Position numbers and translations under genes: made by a program. Below are positions 17,649-26,726 of a stretch of 64,000 nt of DNA, one piece after another (positions within the stretch are counted from its first letter, which is position 1; each line of letters opens with the position of its first letter). The DNA is taken from assembly GCA_031292525.1 (NCBI GenBank), contig JARLGY010000054.1, positions 1 through 64,000 on the forward strand. The letters run 5' to 3'. This DNA comes from Flavipsychrobacter sp. (GTDB lineage Bacteria > Bacteroidota > Bacteroidia > Chitinophagales > Chitinophagaceae). A model generated the notes under the pieces. The model saw only the letters and a program-made list of their open reading frames with translations. It did no database searches and was not told the origin of the DNA.

Positions 17649-17743
17649 TTGATTTTGAAATTGTAGATGATGAATGATAGTTAAAGGTTTTTTTCGAAAG
17701 CTTGTGCAGATAGATATAGAAGATCATATCGTCATTTTTAAAA

Positions 17744-17776
17744 AAAGCTGCGAGATAACCCGGCAGCTTCTTTTAA
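17744..17776 (-). terminator. Terminator of the pectinesterase gene
   Basis: The stem GAAGCTGC / GCAGCTTT is separated by GGGTTATCTC and followed on the minus strand by a T run. It lies 20 bp after the stop codon at 17796, which separates this gene from its paralogue downstream. Confidence 0.75.
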
Positions 17777-17795
17777 AAATAATAAGTGATGTTTT

Positions 17796-20700
17796 TTAAT
17801 TCTTTAATAGCTTATCTGTCTTTATCAGCATGTTGCCATCGTATATCATGATGAGATATACACCCGGGGCAAGGGAACTGATGTTTATGTCTTTAGCGTC
17901 GTTCTTAAAGAATATCTGACGGCCGTCCATTCCAGTTACTGCTGCATTAACATTCAGTGGAGCATCTATATGCACGATGTCTGTTGCAGGGTTTGGATAC
18001 AGCGTAATGTATTTAGCCAGGTTGACGTTTGCGACGCCTACTACATCGGTAACAGTATCGGGCGCTGAAGTATTTGAGCAACCGTTAGAGTCTGTAACTG
18101 TAACTGTGTAAATACCGTTTCCGTTAACCGTTGCAGCCAAAGTAGAAGATGTTGCTACATTAGCTCCATTGAATGACCACTGATAAGTAGTGTAAGTGCC
18201 TGTTGACAGCACTTTGGAACTTTCTGTAATGACAGGTACGGGAAGCGGATGAACAACAACGACCGTTTTAGCTGACGTATCTGTACATGTATTTGAACCT
18301 GTGACAATTACAGAATATTTACCTGCTGCGCTAGCAGTATAGCTGCCTGACGTAGCACCAGTGATAGCAACATCATTGTTCAACCATTGGTATGTAGCAC
18401 CACTTGTTGAAGAAGCATTGAGGACTACACTGCCACCCGCGCAGAAAGAAGTAGAAGTAGCAGCGGTAACAGTATCGGCAGGTAATGAACCAGTTGTTAT
18501 GTTTACAGTAGAAGAAGTATCAGTACACCCACTTGCATCGGTAAGAACGAAGCTGTAGGCACCTGCTGCACTTACAGTATCGGTAGCTGTAGTATTGGTA
18601 ATGTTTGCACCATTGAGTTGCCACTGGTAAGAATAACCGGTACCTGTATTGCCATTGAGTACCAAGTAACCATTGCCACAAATAATGGTGGATACAGGAG
18701 CAGTAATTGTAGCCGGTACACCACCAACGGTAACAGCAAACGCCTGACTAGAAGCACTACAACCAGCAGGACTGGTGATACTTACTGTATATGTACCCGC
18801 TGCATTGGCATTGTAAGTAGCATTGGTAGCGCCGGAGATAGTTCCACTAGCATTAGACCACTGATAAGTATAACCTGTGCCTGTATTTGCATTTAAAGTA
18901 AGTGTGCCACTACCACAAATATTTGTAGTACCGTTTGTTGTAGTTATTGAATCAGCAGGGAGTGCGTTTACAATAATGGGTAAAGTAGATGCTGTAGATA
19001 TACCACAAGTTGCATTTGCAACAACACTTAATATACCTGAACTGGCGTTATTAGCAAAGTTAACAGCAACAGAATCTGTAGTTGAAGAAAATGTAGCACC
19101 GCTGCCAGAGAATGCCCATGTATAGGAGTTAACAGTTGTGTCTTTAGGCACACTATATATAGCGTTTGTTTGACCAGCGCAGATATTTGCTATTGATGCA
19201 GTAATAGTACCAGGCTGGCTAGGACAAGGTAATGGTGTAGTAATACCTTTAGCATATACATTTTCAAGAATGGCATACTTACCTGCGGACGTACTACTAC
19301 AAGTAAAATAAACGCGGAACGTTAAAGTAGTACCAGGGGTGATAGTAACTCCTGTGGCTGTGTTTGTTAAACCTAAACGCCAATTAAGTGAGTTGGATGA
19401 AGTTTGGCTGGTTGTCAATGCTATATCTATATTAGGTGCAGTTCCTCCACTTGGAATGAGCCATCCGTATCCATAAACATTGGTAGAATCAGATACAAAA
19501 TTACTTTTTGAGTAAACGACCATCATAGATGTAACTGAGGATGTGCCATAGAACCCAGCATTCAAGATAAATGAATCCACGCGCACACTATACCCGGCAG
19601 TAGGGGTTACCGTAAACTGCTCGTAATAAATGTGTGATAAGTTGCCGCCCGGGCCACCATATGCAGTACCCCAATGACCGTCGCCAGCAGTGGCACCGCC
19701 TGTAGTACCGGCACTCAGAGCCTGGCCAAAAGCTGGGGTATATGCAGCAGGCGTACCGGTTGAAACATACAAATTCGTTAGGGTTGGCACTGAAGCCGCT
19801 ACACCTGTAGCCCTTACTGCTGCACTATCCTGATTATTTGTGGTAAATGGCCATTCTTCAAGAACTGCAGGCAGTTGAGTGGTAAAGCCTTTAGCAATTA
19901 CATTGAGCACGGTAGCGTAACGCCCTGCTGATGAACTGCCACAAGTGAAGTAAATACGGATAGTTAAAGTATCACCATGGTTAAGAGTGACACCAGAGCC
20001 CCCGCCTACAAGACCTAAGCGAAAGTTGGCAGTTGGACCTGAAGTTTGGTTAGGCAATGTGATATCCTGCACGCCTGGACCGCCACTGGTAGCAAAACCA
20101 TAGCCATAAACATTAGCTGAATCTGAAACGAAATTGCTCTTAGAATATACCACCATCATGGTAGTATTGTTTGATGTATTATAAAATGCAGCGTTGAGAA
20201 TAAATGAATCGACCCGTGCGCTAAAGTTGTTGCCAGGGGTTATCTGGAACTGCTGGTACATGGTACGATTGAGTGTGCCACCGGGGCCGCCAGCCGAGGT
20301 ACCCCATGTACCATCACCTGTAGAATTTGCGGCACCAAAAGCTTCGCCATAAGTGGGTGAGTAGGCCGGTATAGCGGCCACAACAGTACCGTTGGAAAGA
20401 TATAAATGCTGCATAGTAGGTACTGTAGCTGTAATACCTAGAGCCCTTACACCAGTACTATCCAGATTACCAGTAGTAAACGGCCATTCTTCAAGAATAG
20501 TTTCTGTATATGCTGGCGGGTTTGAAGTAGTGCCACTTACAGAATCGTACTTAGACAGACCGCCGATGGTAGTGTGTGCTATGAAGCCACTATAGTTACC
20601 ATTTACGGAAGCATTAAGACGTGCTAATATATTTGTTGCTGCCAACACACCACTTGTTGGTGCCAATGTAATTGGTGATGTGCTGTTATGCCATGTAATA

Positions 20701-22193
20701 CCACCATCGGAAGAAATTTCGAAATTGAGGGGCGGAGTGATGATAACACCTGCAGTAAGATTAACACCTGATACTGTGTAAGGAGAACCGCCTGAAGGTG
20801 TACCCAGATATTGAGTGAGTATGCCCGGCGCACCTGTTAAAGTGATAGTTGGTGCACTTGAAATAACTACTGTGTCTGTAATGTGGGTGGCAAGGCCATT
20901 TTTACTAGCCTGGATGTAATAGTAATATACGCCGCCTTGCGGAGGTATAGGATCTGTAAGCTGGAAATTTACATTGGTGTCGTTGGCTGAGGTAATGGTA
21001 TTGCTGAGCGCCGAGTAATGTATGCTATCTGTGGAACGATATAAAGTGTAAGTAACACCAGCTATTGGCCAGCTGATGTTCCAATTGAAAGTAGATACAG
21101 TTGCACCTTTAACACCCGCGAAATTAGATACTGCGATGTCTGGAGTAAACGCACCACAACCGATAACCGGGCATGGATCCCAGCCATTGAATATGGTAGA
21201 TGTAGCCATATATGCTGCTGCTTGTGTACTGTTGAGTTGCTGAGACCAAGTAACACGCTGAGAAACGTTGGTAAGTGTTCCATCAAAATTTTTGCTTTGG
21301 TATTCAGCGTCTGTTATTTTGGTAGTGTCGGTGCCTGAATCCCATATTACCCAGCCAACCGGGTTAATATGTGCGCCTAGCGTACAGTTGATATACGCTA
21401 CTTTAGGATTTGACTGAGGTGTAGAAGTAGTTGGACTGAAGCCCAAAGCATCTTGCCACGGCCGGCCCAGGTAGTATGCCGTGCCCAATGTATTGGCTGG
21501 CAGAATACAATTTCGGAATACATAGCCATATGCCTGGCCTGCTGTTGTATTAGCTGCAGTACAGAATGAACTGCCACTGGTAGTGCGTGTTTTTGCATAA
21601 ACAACGCAAGAGTCGAAAATATCTATAGAGCTGCCGAATATGAAATCGATATTGCCATCTATGTAACAATTGCGGAAGTAATGTCGTGGATTGCCAGCAC
21701 CTTTTGTATAAAGTGTATCCTGGTTGCCCATGAGACGACAATTTTTAAAGGCTACCCTATCGGCATTTATTTCCACAGCCACTGCCTGGCTGCCATCGCC
21801 ATAAGTGTTGCGAATGGTAAGGTTGATAAAAGAACAGTCGTTTGCATTTACGGTAAGTGTGGCTGAGCCTGCCGTACCAAGGGGACTGCCTGCAACCAGA
21901 GTGCTTGCCCCATTATTGTACTGGATAATTGTATTTGCCACACTCTGGCCTACCAGCTGTATAAAAGGCTTTGTGGATGGTATATTAACGACTTCGTTAT
22001 ACTTACCATTTTTAATGTAAATAACCCACGTGGTTGTAGAACCTGTTGGGGCCGCATTTATTGCAGCCTGCACAGTTGTGTAATTGCCACTACCATCCTG
22101 GGCCACTACTGCGTTTTGCCCAAAAGCTCTTGTAATGGAAAAGAATAATACTGCAAAACAGGCCATCCATTTAGCAAAGGAGAATTGTTTCAT
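17796..22193 (-). CDS. T9SS-exported pectinesterase with Ig-like repeats
   Basis: The protein is about 1465 residues from the ATG at 22193; an upstream ATG at 22238 would add 15 residues ahead of the signal peptide MKQFSFAKWMACFAVLFF. Residues about 25-340 are a pectin methylesterase (CE8) beta-helix, with GSGNYTTVQAAINAAP, GKYNEVVNIP, SQAVAVEI, NQDTLY, NIDFIFG and YLGRPWQDA. The catalytic aspartates are in QDTLY and DFIFG. A fibronectin-like region follows, then two copies of the EEWPFTT module (about 565-760 and 775-985), Ig-like repeats (about 990-1380) and a T9SS type A sorting domain (TLYPNPATDIVHID to MLIKTDKLLKN). It would remove methyl esters from pectin outside the cell. Confidence 0.92.
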   Translation of the reverse strand: MKQFSFAKWMACFAVLFFSITRAFGQNAVVAQDGSGNYTTVQAAINAAPTGSTTTWVIYIKNGKYNEVVNIPSTKPFIQLVGQSVANTIIQYNNGASTLVAGSPLGTAGSATLTVNANDCSFINLTIRNTYGDGSQAVAVEINADRVAFKNCRLMGNQDTLYTKGAGNPRHYFRNCYIDGNIDFIFGSSIDIFDSCVVYAKTRTTSGSSFCTAANTTAGQAYGYVFRNCILPANTLGTAYYLGRPWQDALGFSPTTSTPQSNPKVAYINCTLGAHINPVGWVIWDSGTDTTKITDAEYQSKNFDGTLTNVSQRVTWSQQLNSTQAAAYMATSTIFNGWDPCPVIGCGAFTPDIAVSNFAGVKGATVSTFNWNISWPIAGVTYTLYRSTDSIHYSALSNTITSANDTNVNFQLTDPIPPQGGVYYYYIQASKNGLATHITDTVVISSAPTITLTGAPGILTQYLGTPSGGSPYTVSGVNLTAGVIITPPLNFEISSDGGITWHNSTSPITLAPTSGVLAATNILARLNASVNGNYSGFIAHTTIGGLSKYDSVSGTTSNPPAYTETILEEWPFTTGNLDSTGVRALGITATVPTMQHLYLSNGTVVAAIPAYSPTYGEAFGAANSTGDGTWGTSAGGPGGTLNRTMYQQFQITPGNNFSARVDSFILNAAFYNTSNNTTMMVVYSKSNFVSDSANVYGYGFATSGGPGVQDITLPNQTSGPTANFRLGLVGGGSGVTLNHGDTLTIRIYFTCGSSSAGRYATVLNVIAKGFTTQLPAVLEEWPFTTNNQDSAAVRATGVAASVPTLTNLYVSTGTPAAYTPAFGQALSAGTTGGATAGDGHWGTAYGGPGGNLSHIYYEQFTVTPTAGYSVRVDSFILNAGFYGTSSVTSMMVVYSKSNFVSDSTNVYGYGWLIPSGGTAPNIDIALTTSQTSSNSLNWRLGLTNTATGVTITPGTTLTFRVYFTCSSTSAGKYAILENVYAKGITTPLPCPSQPGTITASIANICAGQTNAIYSVPKDTTVNSYTWAFSGSGATFSSTTDSVAVNFANNASSGILSVVANATCGISTASTLPIIVNALPADSITTTNGTTNICGSGTLTLNANTGTGYTYQWSNASGTISGATNATYNANAAGTYTVSITSPAGCSASSQAFAVTVGGVPATITAPVSTIICGNGYLVLNGNTGTGYSYQWQLNGANITNTTATDTVSAAGAYSFVLTDASGCTDTSSTVNITTGSLPADTVTAATSTSFCAGGSVVLNASSTSGATYQWLNNDVAITGATSGSYTASAAGKYSVIVTGSNTCTDTSAKTVVVVHPLPVPVITESSKVLSTGTYTTYQWSFNGANVATSSTLAATVNGNGIYTVTVTDSNGCSNTSAPDTVTDVVGVANVNLAKYITLYPNPATDIVHIDAPLNVNAAVTGMDGRQIFFKNDAKDINISSLAPGVYLIMIYDGNMLIKTDKLLKN

Positions 22194-22255
22194 GATAATG
22201 CTATATTTAATATGAAATAATAGAATAAGAGTGAGCATTCACTCACTATTACATC

Positions 22256-22263
22256 CAAATTTA
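22256..22263 (-). promoter_or_regulatory. Putative -7 element for the pectinesterase gene
   Basis: The minus strand reads TAAATTTG, about 63 bases before the ATG at 22193. Between it and the gene lies an interrupted inverted repeat GTGAG-N6-CTCAC (22231-22246), which could be a regulator site or a leader hairpin. The rest of the gap up to 22550 is AT-rich and shows only the plus-strand element at 22479. Confidence 0.4.
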
Positions 22264-22478
22264 TGCAGTATAAGATGCTTATTATTCAGTCCAAATCCCC
22301 TTTATTTACGCAATCGATACCAAAAATTATATACATTAAACCAATTAATTAAATTAATCTGACTAACAGTCCATTACATCTGTATAAATTATTGTTGCTT
22401 TTGGGGTGTTTTATGGCTTCAGACCCAGATTTGGTAAATGTAGCTGCTTCATTGTTTTATGTACCCCAATAAACAAAA

Positions 22479-22486
22479 TACATTTG
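22479..22486 (+). promoter_or_regulatory. Putative -7 element for the 72-residue protein gene
   Basis: TACATTTG matches TAnnTTTG. A TTG lies 24 bases upstream (22452-22454), slightly longer than the usual spacing. Transcription from about 22492 would give a leader of some 60 nt. Confidence 0.4.
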
Positions 22487-22550
22487 CACGCAATTAATTA
22501 ATAATTACTTAACTTTAAGGTAACATTGAAGTTTTAAACCAAATTGACGG

Positions 22551-22769
22551 ATGAGTGTACAGGAATTAAGAATGCGATTTAGCGAAGCATATAGCCGAGT
22601 GATCAATAATGCGCCGGTTGAATTGCGTGAACATGCAGATTGCAGTTTATCGTGGGAAAAGGATTTTACCTTCCCACATATAGATAAGAATTTTGTGAAG
22701 CAATTGCCAGAGCCAATTATAAATGAACTGGTGGACCTTTATGAACATTTAAGAACAGGTAACTTGTAG
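22551..22769 (+). CDS. Small conserved-looking protein, unknown function
   Basis: The 72-residue soluble protein (MSVQELRMRFSEAYSRVINN and onward) has a mixed helical composition and no signal peptide, membrane segment or cysteine cluster (a single Cys). It has its own promoter-like element at 22479 and an excellent bidirectional terminator 6 bp after the stop, which supports it as a real gene. I do not recognise the family. Confidence 0.6.
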   Translation: MSVQELRMRFSEAYSRVINNAPVELREHADCSLSWEKDFTFPHIDKNFVKQLPEPIINELVDLYEHLRTGNL

Positions 22770-22774
22770 TAAAA

Positions 22775-22809
22775 AAATCACTCAGTTGGATATACCAACT
22801 GAGTGATTT
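22775..22809. terminator. Bidirectional terminator
   Basis: A perfect 15-base inverted repeat, AAATCACTCAGTTGG and its complement, has a 5-base loop (ATATA). Flanking A and T runs make it active for both the convergent genes at 22551-22769 and 22827-23189. Confidence 0.9.
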
Positions 22810-22826
22810 AATAGACAGATCTCTAT

Positions 22827-23189
22827 TTACTTACTTGCTGTTTTTTTAGGAGCCGACTTACGTGCAGCTGCCTTTTTAGGTGTAGCACTCTTTTTAGTAG
22901 CTGCTTTCTTTGATGCCGTTTTCTTTGCCGCAACTTTTTTAGGTGTATCTGTCTTTTTACTTGCGGTTTTCTTGCTTGCCGTTTTGGAAGTACTTTTTTT
23001 AGTTGGAGCACTTTTCTTTTCAGGAACTTTTTTACCTTCTTTGCGCGCTTCTGAAAGACCGATAGCAATAGCTTGTTTGGGGTTAGTAACTTTTTTGCCT
23101 GAACGCCCGCTTTTCAGTTTACCTTCTTTCATCTCGTGCATTTCCTCATGGACATTTTCTGATGCGCTTTTTGAATACTGTCTGGCCAT
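22827..23189 (-). CDS. DUF6496 protein with histone H1-like lysine-rich tail
   Basis: The 120-residue protein has an N-terminal part (about 1-55) with EMHEMKEGKLKSGRSGKKV and KQAIAIGLSEARKEGKKV, the pattern I know as DUF6496. It is followed by a low-complexity tail of about 65 residues built from repeats of the type KKTASKK / KKAATKKSATPKK. The tail resembles the C-terminal domain of histone H1 and the bacterial H1-like proteins, so non-specific DNA or RNA binding in the cytoplasm is likely. Repeats of this sort vary in length between strains. The role of the N-terminal domain is not known to me. Confidence 0.75.
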   Translation of the reverse strand: MARQYSKSASENVHEEMHEMKEGKLKSGRSGKKVTNPKQAIAIGLSEARKEGKKVPEKKSAPTKKSTSKTASKKTASKKTDTPKKVAAKKTASKKAATKKSATPKKAAARKSAPKKTASK

Positions 23190-23270
23190 AATTGTGAATT
23201 TTTTTAATTATTTCAAAAAAACCTCACCATCATATATTTATATAGGACGTTAAGTCTATCTGTATCATAT

Positions 23271-23288
23271 TGTGTAAAATGTTACACA
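23271..23288. promoter_or_regulatory. Inverted repeat upstream of YihY gene
   Basis: TGTGTAA-AATG-TTACACA is a perfect 7-base inverted repeat 70 bp before the start codon at 23358. Its TGTGT-N8-ACACA shape resembles Crp/Fnr-type operators (inference). It could alternatively serve as part of the divergent control region for 22827-23189. Confidence 0.35.
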
Positions 23289-23357
23289 AATTCACAACAA
23301 AAGCATTATTTGCGTTACTTTTTATTTTGATAAGCCATTGTGTGGCATTAACATTGT

Positions 23358-24359
23358 ATGGCGGTAAGTACAACAGAAATTATGTTTAAGAAAGTAAAAG
23401 GATATTTTGAAATACTGAAGGACGCCGGCAGCGAGTTTGTTGATGACAATGGTACTAAATTAGCAGCATCGTTATCTTACTTTACCATATTTGCTATAGG
23501 CCCACTATTACTGGTAGTAATAACAGTGGCAGGTATCTTCTTTAAAAGGTCTGATATCACCGGACACATCTACGCGCAAATGAAAGGCCTGGTTGGTGCA
23601 GACGGCGCCCAACAAATATTGAACCTGCTGGACAATGTGAACAAGCAGCCACACAAAACGATATATGGTATAGTAGGTGTAGTGATACTGGTATTTAGTG
23701 CAACCGGGATATTTGCGGAGATACAGGGCTCTATAAATTATATATGGTCAATTAAAACGAAACCTAAACGAAGCTGGCTGAAATATATTACGGATCGGTT
23801 GTTATCGTTTTCCTTGATTGTAGGTATTGGGTTTATGCTATTGATCACCCTGGTAATTAATACCTTAATGGACCTGCTTACAGACAGATTGCAAAACTTC
23901 TTCGGCAGTACCAATATCCAGCTTTTTCATGTATTAAACATTGCCTTTTTGTTTGTTGTAATCACGTTTATGTTTGCTGTAATCTACAAGGTTTTGCCTG
24001 ATGCAGTTATACATTGGCATGATGCAATAATAGGCGCAGCCTTCACAGGTGTGCTGTTCATAGTGGGTAAGTTTGCTATTGGCTACTACCTGGGCAGCAG
24101 TAACATGACCGCTACCTTTGGCACAGCAGCATCTATGATATTGTTGCTGTCGTGGGTGTATTACTCATCCATCATTTTATATTTTGGGGCAGAATTTACC
24201 AAGGTATATGCATTAAAATGCGGAAGGGGCATAGAAGCTTATGACACGGCGGTATTTATTGTGAAAAATGAAGCAAAGGAACTGCCGCAAAGAGTGATAC
24301 CGCCTGAAGCTGAAACAAATAAGGTTGCACCGATATTGAAGCATGAGGTGCAGGATTGA
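23358..24359 (+). CDS. YihY/BrkB family inner-membrane protein
   Basis: The 333-residue protein has about six membrane helices and the family features: N-terminal DDNGTKLAASLSYFTIFAIGPLLLV (about residues 29-53), then IFAEIQGSINYIWSIKTKPKR and LLSWVYYSSIILYFGAEFTKVYA near the C-terminus. The family was once called ribonuclease BN, but that activity belongs to another protein. Members are polytopic membrane proteins of uncertain function, some tied to serum resistance or lipid transport. The C-terminal 45 residues are cytoplasmic and charged. The gene stands alone. Confidence 0.9.
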   Translation: MAVSTTEIMFKKVKGYFEILKDAGSEFVDDNGTKLAASLSYFTIFAIGPLLLVVITVAGIFFKRSDITGHIYAQMKGLVGADGAQQILNLLDNVNKQPHKTIYGIVGVVILVFSATGIFAEIQGSINYIWSIKTKPKRSWLKYITDRLLSFSLIVGIGFMLLITLVINTLMDLLTDRLQNFFGSTNIQLFHVLNIAFLFVVITFMFAVIYKVLPDAVIHWHDAIIGAAFTGVLFIVGKFAIGYYLGSSNMTATFGTAASMILLLSWVYYSSIILYFGAEFTKVYALKCGRGIEAYDTAVFIVKNEAKELPQRVIPPEAETNKVAPILKHEVQD

Positions 24360-24449
24360 AAGTGACACCTGATGTATATAAAATTTAATTAAGTAGTTTT
24401 TGCAATTTTTATAATATTATTGTAATGTAATAATATAATTTGCATCCTC

Positions 24450-25685
24450 ATGCGCTCAACAAATATCTTCTTTATTTTAATTTCGTTATTTATCAACCAA
24501 GCTGTTGATGCCCAGACGGGCTGCACCGACCCTGCGGCGACTAACTACAACGCGACAGCTACCATCAATGATGGCTCGTGCATTTATTCGTCGCTCACTA
24601 TTAATCCCCTTCTGGTTGGGAAACTTAATAGTGCAATTTCCTCAAGCTCGGGCCTTGTATGGACAGACGGTAATTTATGGACGCATAATGATAGCGGCAA
24701 CCCGGCTGATATATACAGGATAGATACTACAAACGGGAAAACTTTGCAAACTGTTGTTATAGACAACTATCCCAATACAGACTGGGAGGATATAACTGCT
24801 GACAGCCTATATATATATGTAAGCGACTGCGGAAACAACAACGGGGACAGGAGGGACTTGAAAATACTAAAAATAGCTAAGGCTGACATAACGATAGGAA
24901 CAGCAACCGTACACGTGAACGCAGAAGCGATATCACTTTCATACACAGACCAAACCAGTTATACCGCCAGCAGTACAAATAACTTTGATTGTGAATCAAT
25001 TGTTTCGATAAAAGATTCGCTATATCTGTTTAGCAAGGACCGGGGCGACCTGAGTACACGAGTATATAAGCTGCCTAAAATACCTGGTACCTATGCTGTA
25101 AGTCCAATAACATCTTACCACGTAGATGGCCTAATAACTGGAGCAGATTACAATGCTGCAACGCAAGAGATAATGCTGATAGGATATATGTCAGGCCATG
25201 TGAATTCTTTTATGTGGTTCCTGGATGATTTTAAGGGAGATCAGTTTTTTAGCGGTGACAAACGCCGGGTAGAAATAGGGAACGGACAAGAATGGCAGAC
25301 AGAAGGGGTTACATATATTACGCCTAATAGGTTCTTTATATCGAACGAAACTGCCGGAAATATTGATGCTTCCTTATTTACAAGTGCTAAAACCTGGCCT
25401 ACACCACCAAAGGACACTACCGTTGCCAATACGGGTATGGGATCAATACATGAAGTGGGGGTTACTTATTATCCTAACCCATGTACCGGCGTATTACATA
25501 TAAAAGGAGTGAATACAAGAGGCGCTTATACTATTATAGATCAAAAGGGCTATAGTGTACAAACAGGCATTATGAGCACTGGCAATAACAATATAAATAT
25601 AGGCCCACTGCCTATAGCTACCTATTTTATGGAGCTAAAGGGTGAAGATGGCAGCAAGAGTATAGTAAAAGTGGTAAAGGAATAG
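24450..25685 (+). CDS. T9SS-exported protein, beta-propeller-like
   Basis: The 411-residue protein has a signal peptide (MRSTNIFFILISLFINQAVDAQ). It continues with a short Cys-containing element CTDPAATNYNATATINDGSC (about 25-44), common near the N-terminus of exported Bacteroidota proteins and possibly calcium-binding. The middle 270 residues have repeated strands (GLVWTDGNLWTHNDSGNPADIYRID, LYIYVSDCGNNNGDRRDLKI) like a six-bladed propeller or SdiA-regulated type fold. The C-terminal 75 residues are a type A sorting domain (YYPNPCTGVLHIKGV to SIVKVVKE). It is predicted to be secreted or surface-attached, with no catalytic motif recognised. Confidence 0.8.
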   Translation: MRSTNIFFILISLFINQAVDAQTGCTDPAATNYNATATINDGSCIYSSLTINPLLVGKLNSAISSSSGLVWTDGNLWTHNDSGNPADIYRIDTTNGKTLQTVVIDNYPNTDWEDITADSLYIYVSDCGNNNGDRRDLKILKIAKADITIGTATVHVNAEAISLSYTDQTSYTASSTNNFDCESIVSIKDSLYLFSKDRGDLSTRVYKLPKIPGTYAVSPITSYHVDGLITGADYNAATQEIMLIGYMSGHVNSFMWFLDDFKGDQFFSGDKRRVEIGNGQEWQTEGVTYITPNRFFISNETAGNIDASLFTSAKTWPTPPKDTTVANTGMGSIHEVGVTYYPNPCTGVLHIKGVNTRGAYTIIDQKGYSVQTGIMSTGNNNINIGPLPIATYFMELKGEDGSKSIVKVVKE

Positions 25686-25709
25686 TTGTTAAAATGAAGA
25701 CTAAATTGA

Positions 25710-25749
25710 TAAGGGCTGATTCCTTGCGTATGCAAGATATCAGCCCTTA
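25710..25749. terminator. Bidirectional terminator between T9SS gene and tsf
   Basis: An outer stem TAAGGGCTGAT / ATCAGCCCTTA encloses an inner stem CTTGC-GTAT-GCAAG. It sits between the convergent ends at 25685 and 25772 and can end both transcripts. Confidence 0.85.
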
Positions 25750-25771
25750 AAGTTTAGCTATAATAATATTA

Positions 25772-26611
25772 TTAACCTACAGCTATACGGCTGAAGCTAG
25801 TAACGGTAAGACCTTTATCTACAGATGTAAGATACTCAGCTACAGTTTTGCCGTTGTCTTTTACAAAAGCCTGCGCAAGCAAGGTATTATCTTTGAAGAA
25901 CTTGTTGAGTTTACCAACAGCTATTTTATCAGCCATTTCAGCAGTTTTGCCTTCAGCCATAACCTGTTCTACAGCAATTGCTTTTTCGCGCGCAAGTGTT
26001 TCAGGAGATATGCTATCAGCATCTACAGCCAATGGATTCATTGCGGCTATCTGCATAGCCACATCTTTACCAGCTGCTATAATAGCATCGGTAGCGGGGT
26101 GGTTAAGCGCAACTAGAACACCAATGCGATAACCTGCATGTATGTAAGGAACTACTGCAGGAGCAGAGATCTGCTCGTAGCGGATGATATCGATCTTTTC
26201 GCCGATGCGTGCAACCTGTTCCATCAGTTTTTCGCCAACTGTAGCACCCTGCATAGCAGCTGCCTTCAGTTCTTCTACGTTTGCAGCTTTAGTAGCCAGC
26301 GCGATGTCAGCTATTTCGTTTGCAAAAGTTATGAAATCCTGGTTTTTAGAAACGAAGTCAGTTTCAGCACTTAGGTTAACGATGATACCATAAGTATTAT
26401 CGGCAGAAGCTTTTGCTACTGCAACACCTTCCTTAGCGTCACGATCGCTACGGTTAGCTGCTACTTTCTGTCCTTTTTTGCGGAGGTAGTCGATAGCACC
26501 TTCAAAGTCGCCTTCGCTTTCTGTAAGGGCTTTGCGGCAATCCATCATACCGGCGCCTGTCTGCTGGCGCAGCTTATTCACATCTGCTGCTGATATAGTT
26601 ACACTACTCAT
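25772..26611 (-). CDS. tsf: Elongation factor Ts
   Basis: This is the nucleotide exchange factor that recycles EF-Tu by releasing GDP during translation elongation. The N-terminal UBA-like domain has the hallmark VNKLRQQTGAGMMDCRKAL (about residues 12-30) with DYLRKKGQ following. The second signature, SAETDFVSKNQDF, is at about 80-92, and two core subdomains follow. At 279 residues it has the usual length. It is downstream of rpsB, as in most bacteria, but separated from it by a hairpin at 26673-26696. Confidence 0.97.
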   Translation of the reverse strand: MSSVTISAADVNKLRQQTGAGMMDCRKALTESEGDFEGAIDYLRKKGQKVAANRSDRDAKEGVAVAKASADNTYGIIVNLSAETDFVSKNQDFITFANEIADIALATKAANVEELKAAAMQGATVGEKLMEQVARIGEKIDIIRYEQISAPAVVPYIHAGYRIGVLVALNHPATDAIIAAGKDVAMQIAAMNPLAVDADSISPETLAREKAIAVEQVMAEGKTAEMADKIAVGKLNKFFKDNTLLAQAFVKDNGKTVAEYLTSVDKGLTVTSFSRIAVG

Positions 26612-26672
26612 TATTACCTAATTTTTATTATTAAAGTTTAAAATTCAGGGTGCAAAATTCGTTAATTATTAT

Positions 26673-26696
26673 TAAAGCCCCAAATAAGGGGCTTTA
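26673..26696 (-). terminator. Hairpin between rpsB and tsf
   Basis: TAAAGCCCC-AAATAA... pairs as a 9-base stem (TAAAGCCCC / GGGGCTTTA) with a 6-base loop 31 bp after the rpsB stop. On the minus strand it is followed by AT-rich sequence with only a weak T run (TAATAATAATTAACG), so it may be a partial terminator or an mRNA-stabilising hairpin that sets the rpsB:tsf ratio. Confidence 0.6.
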
Positions 26697-26726
26697 AAGT
26701 AATATTAAAATTTGTATTAGTTAGCA

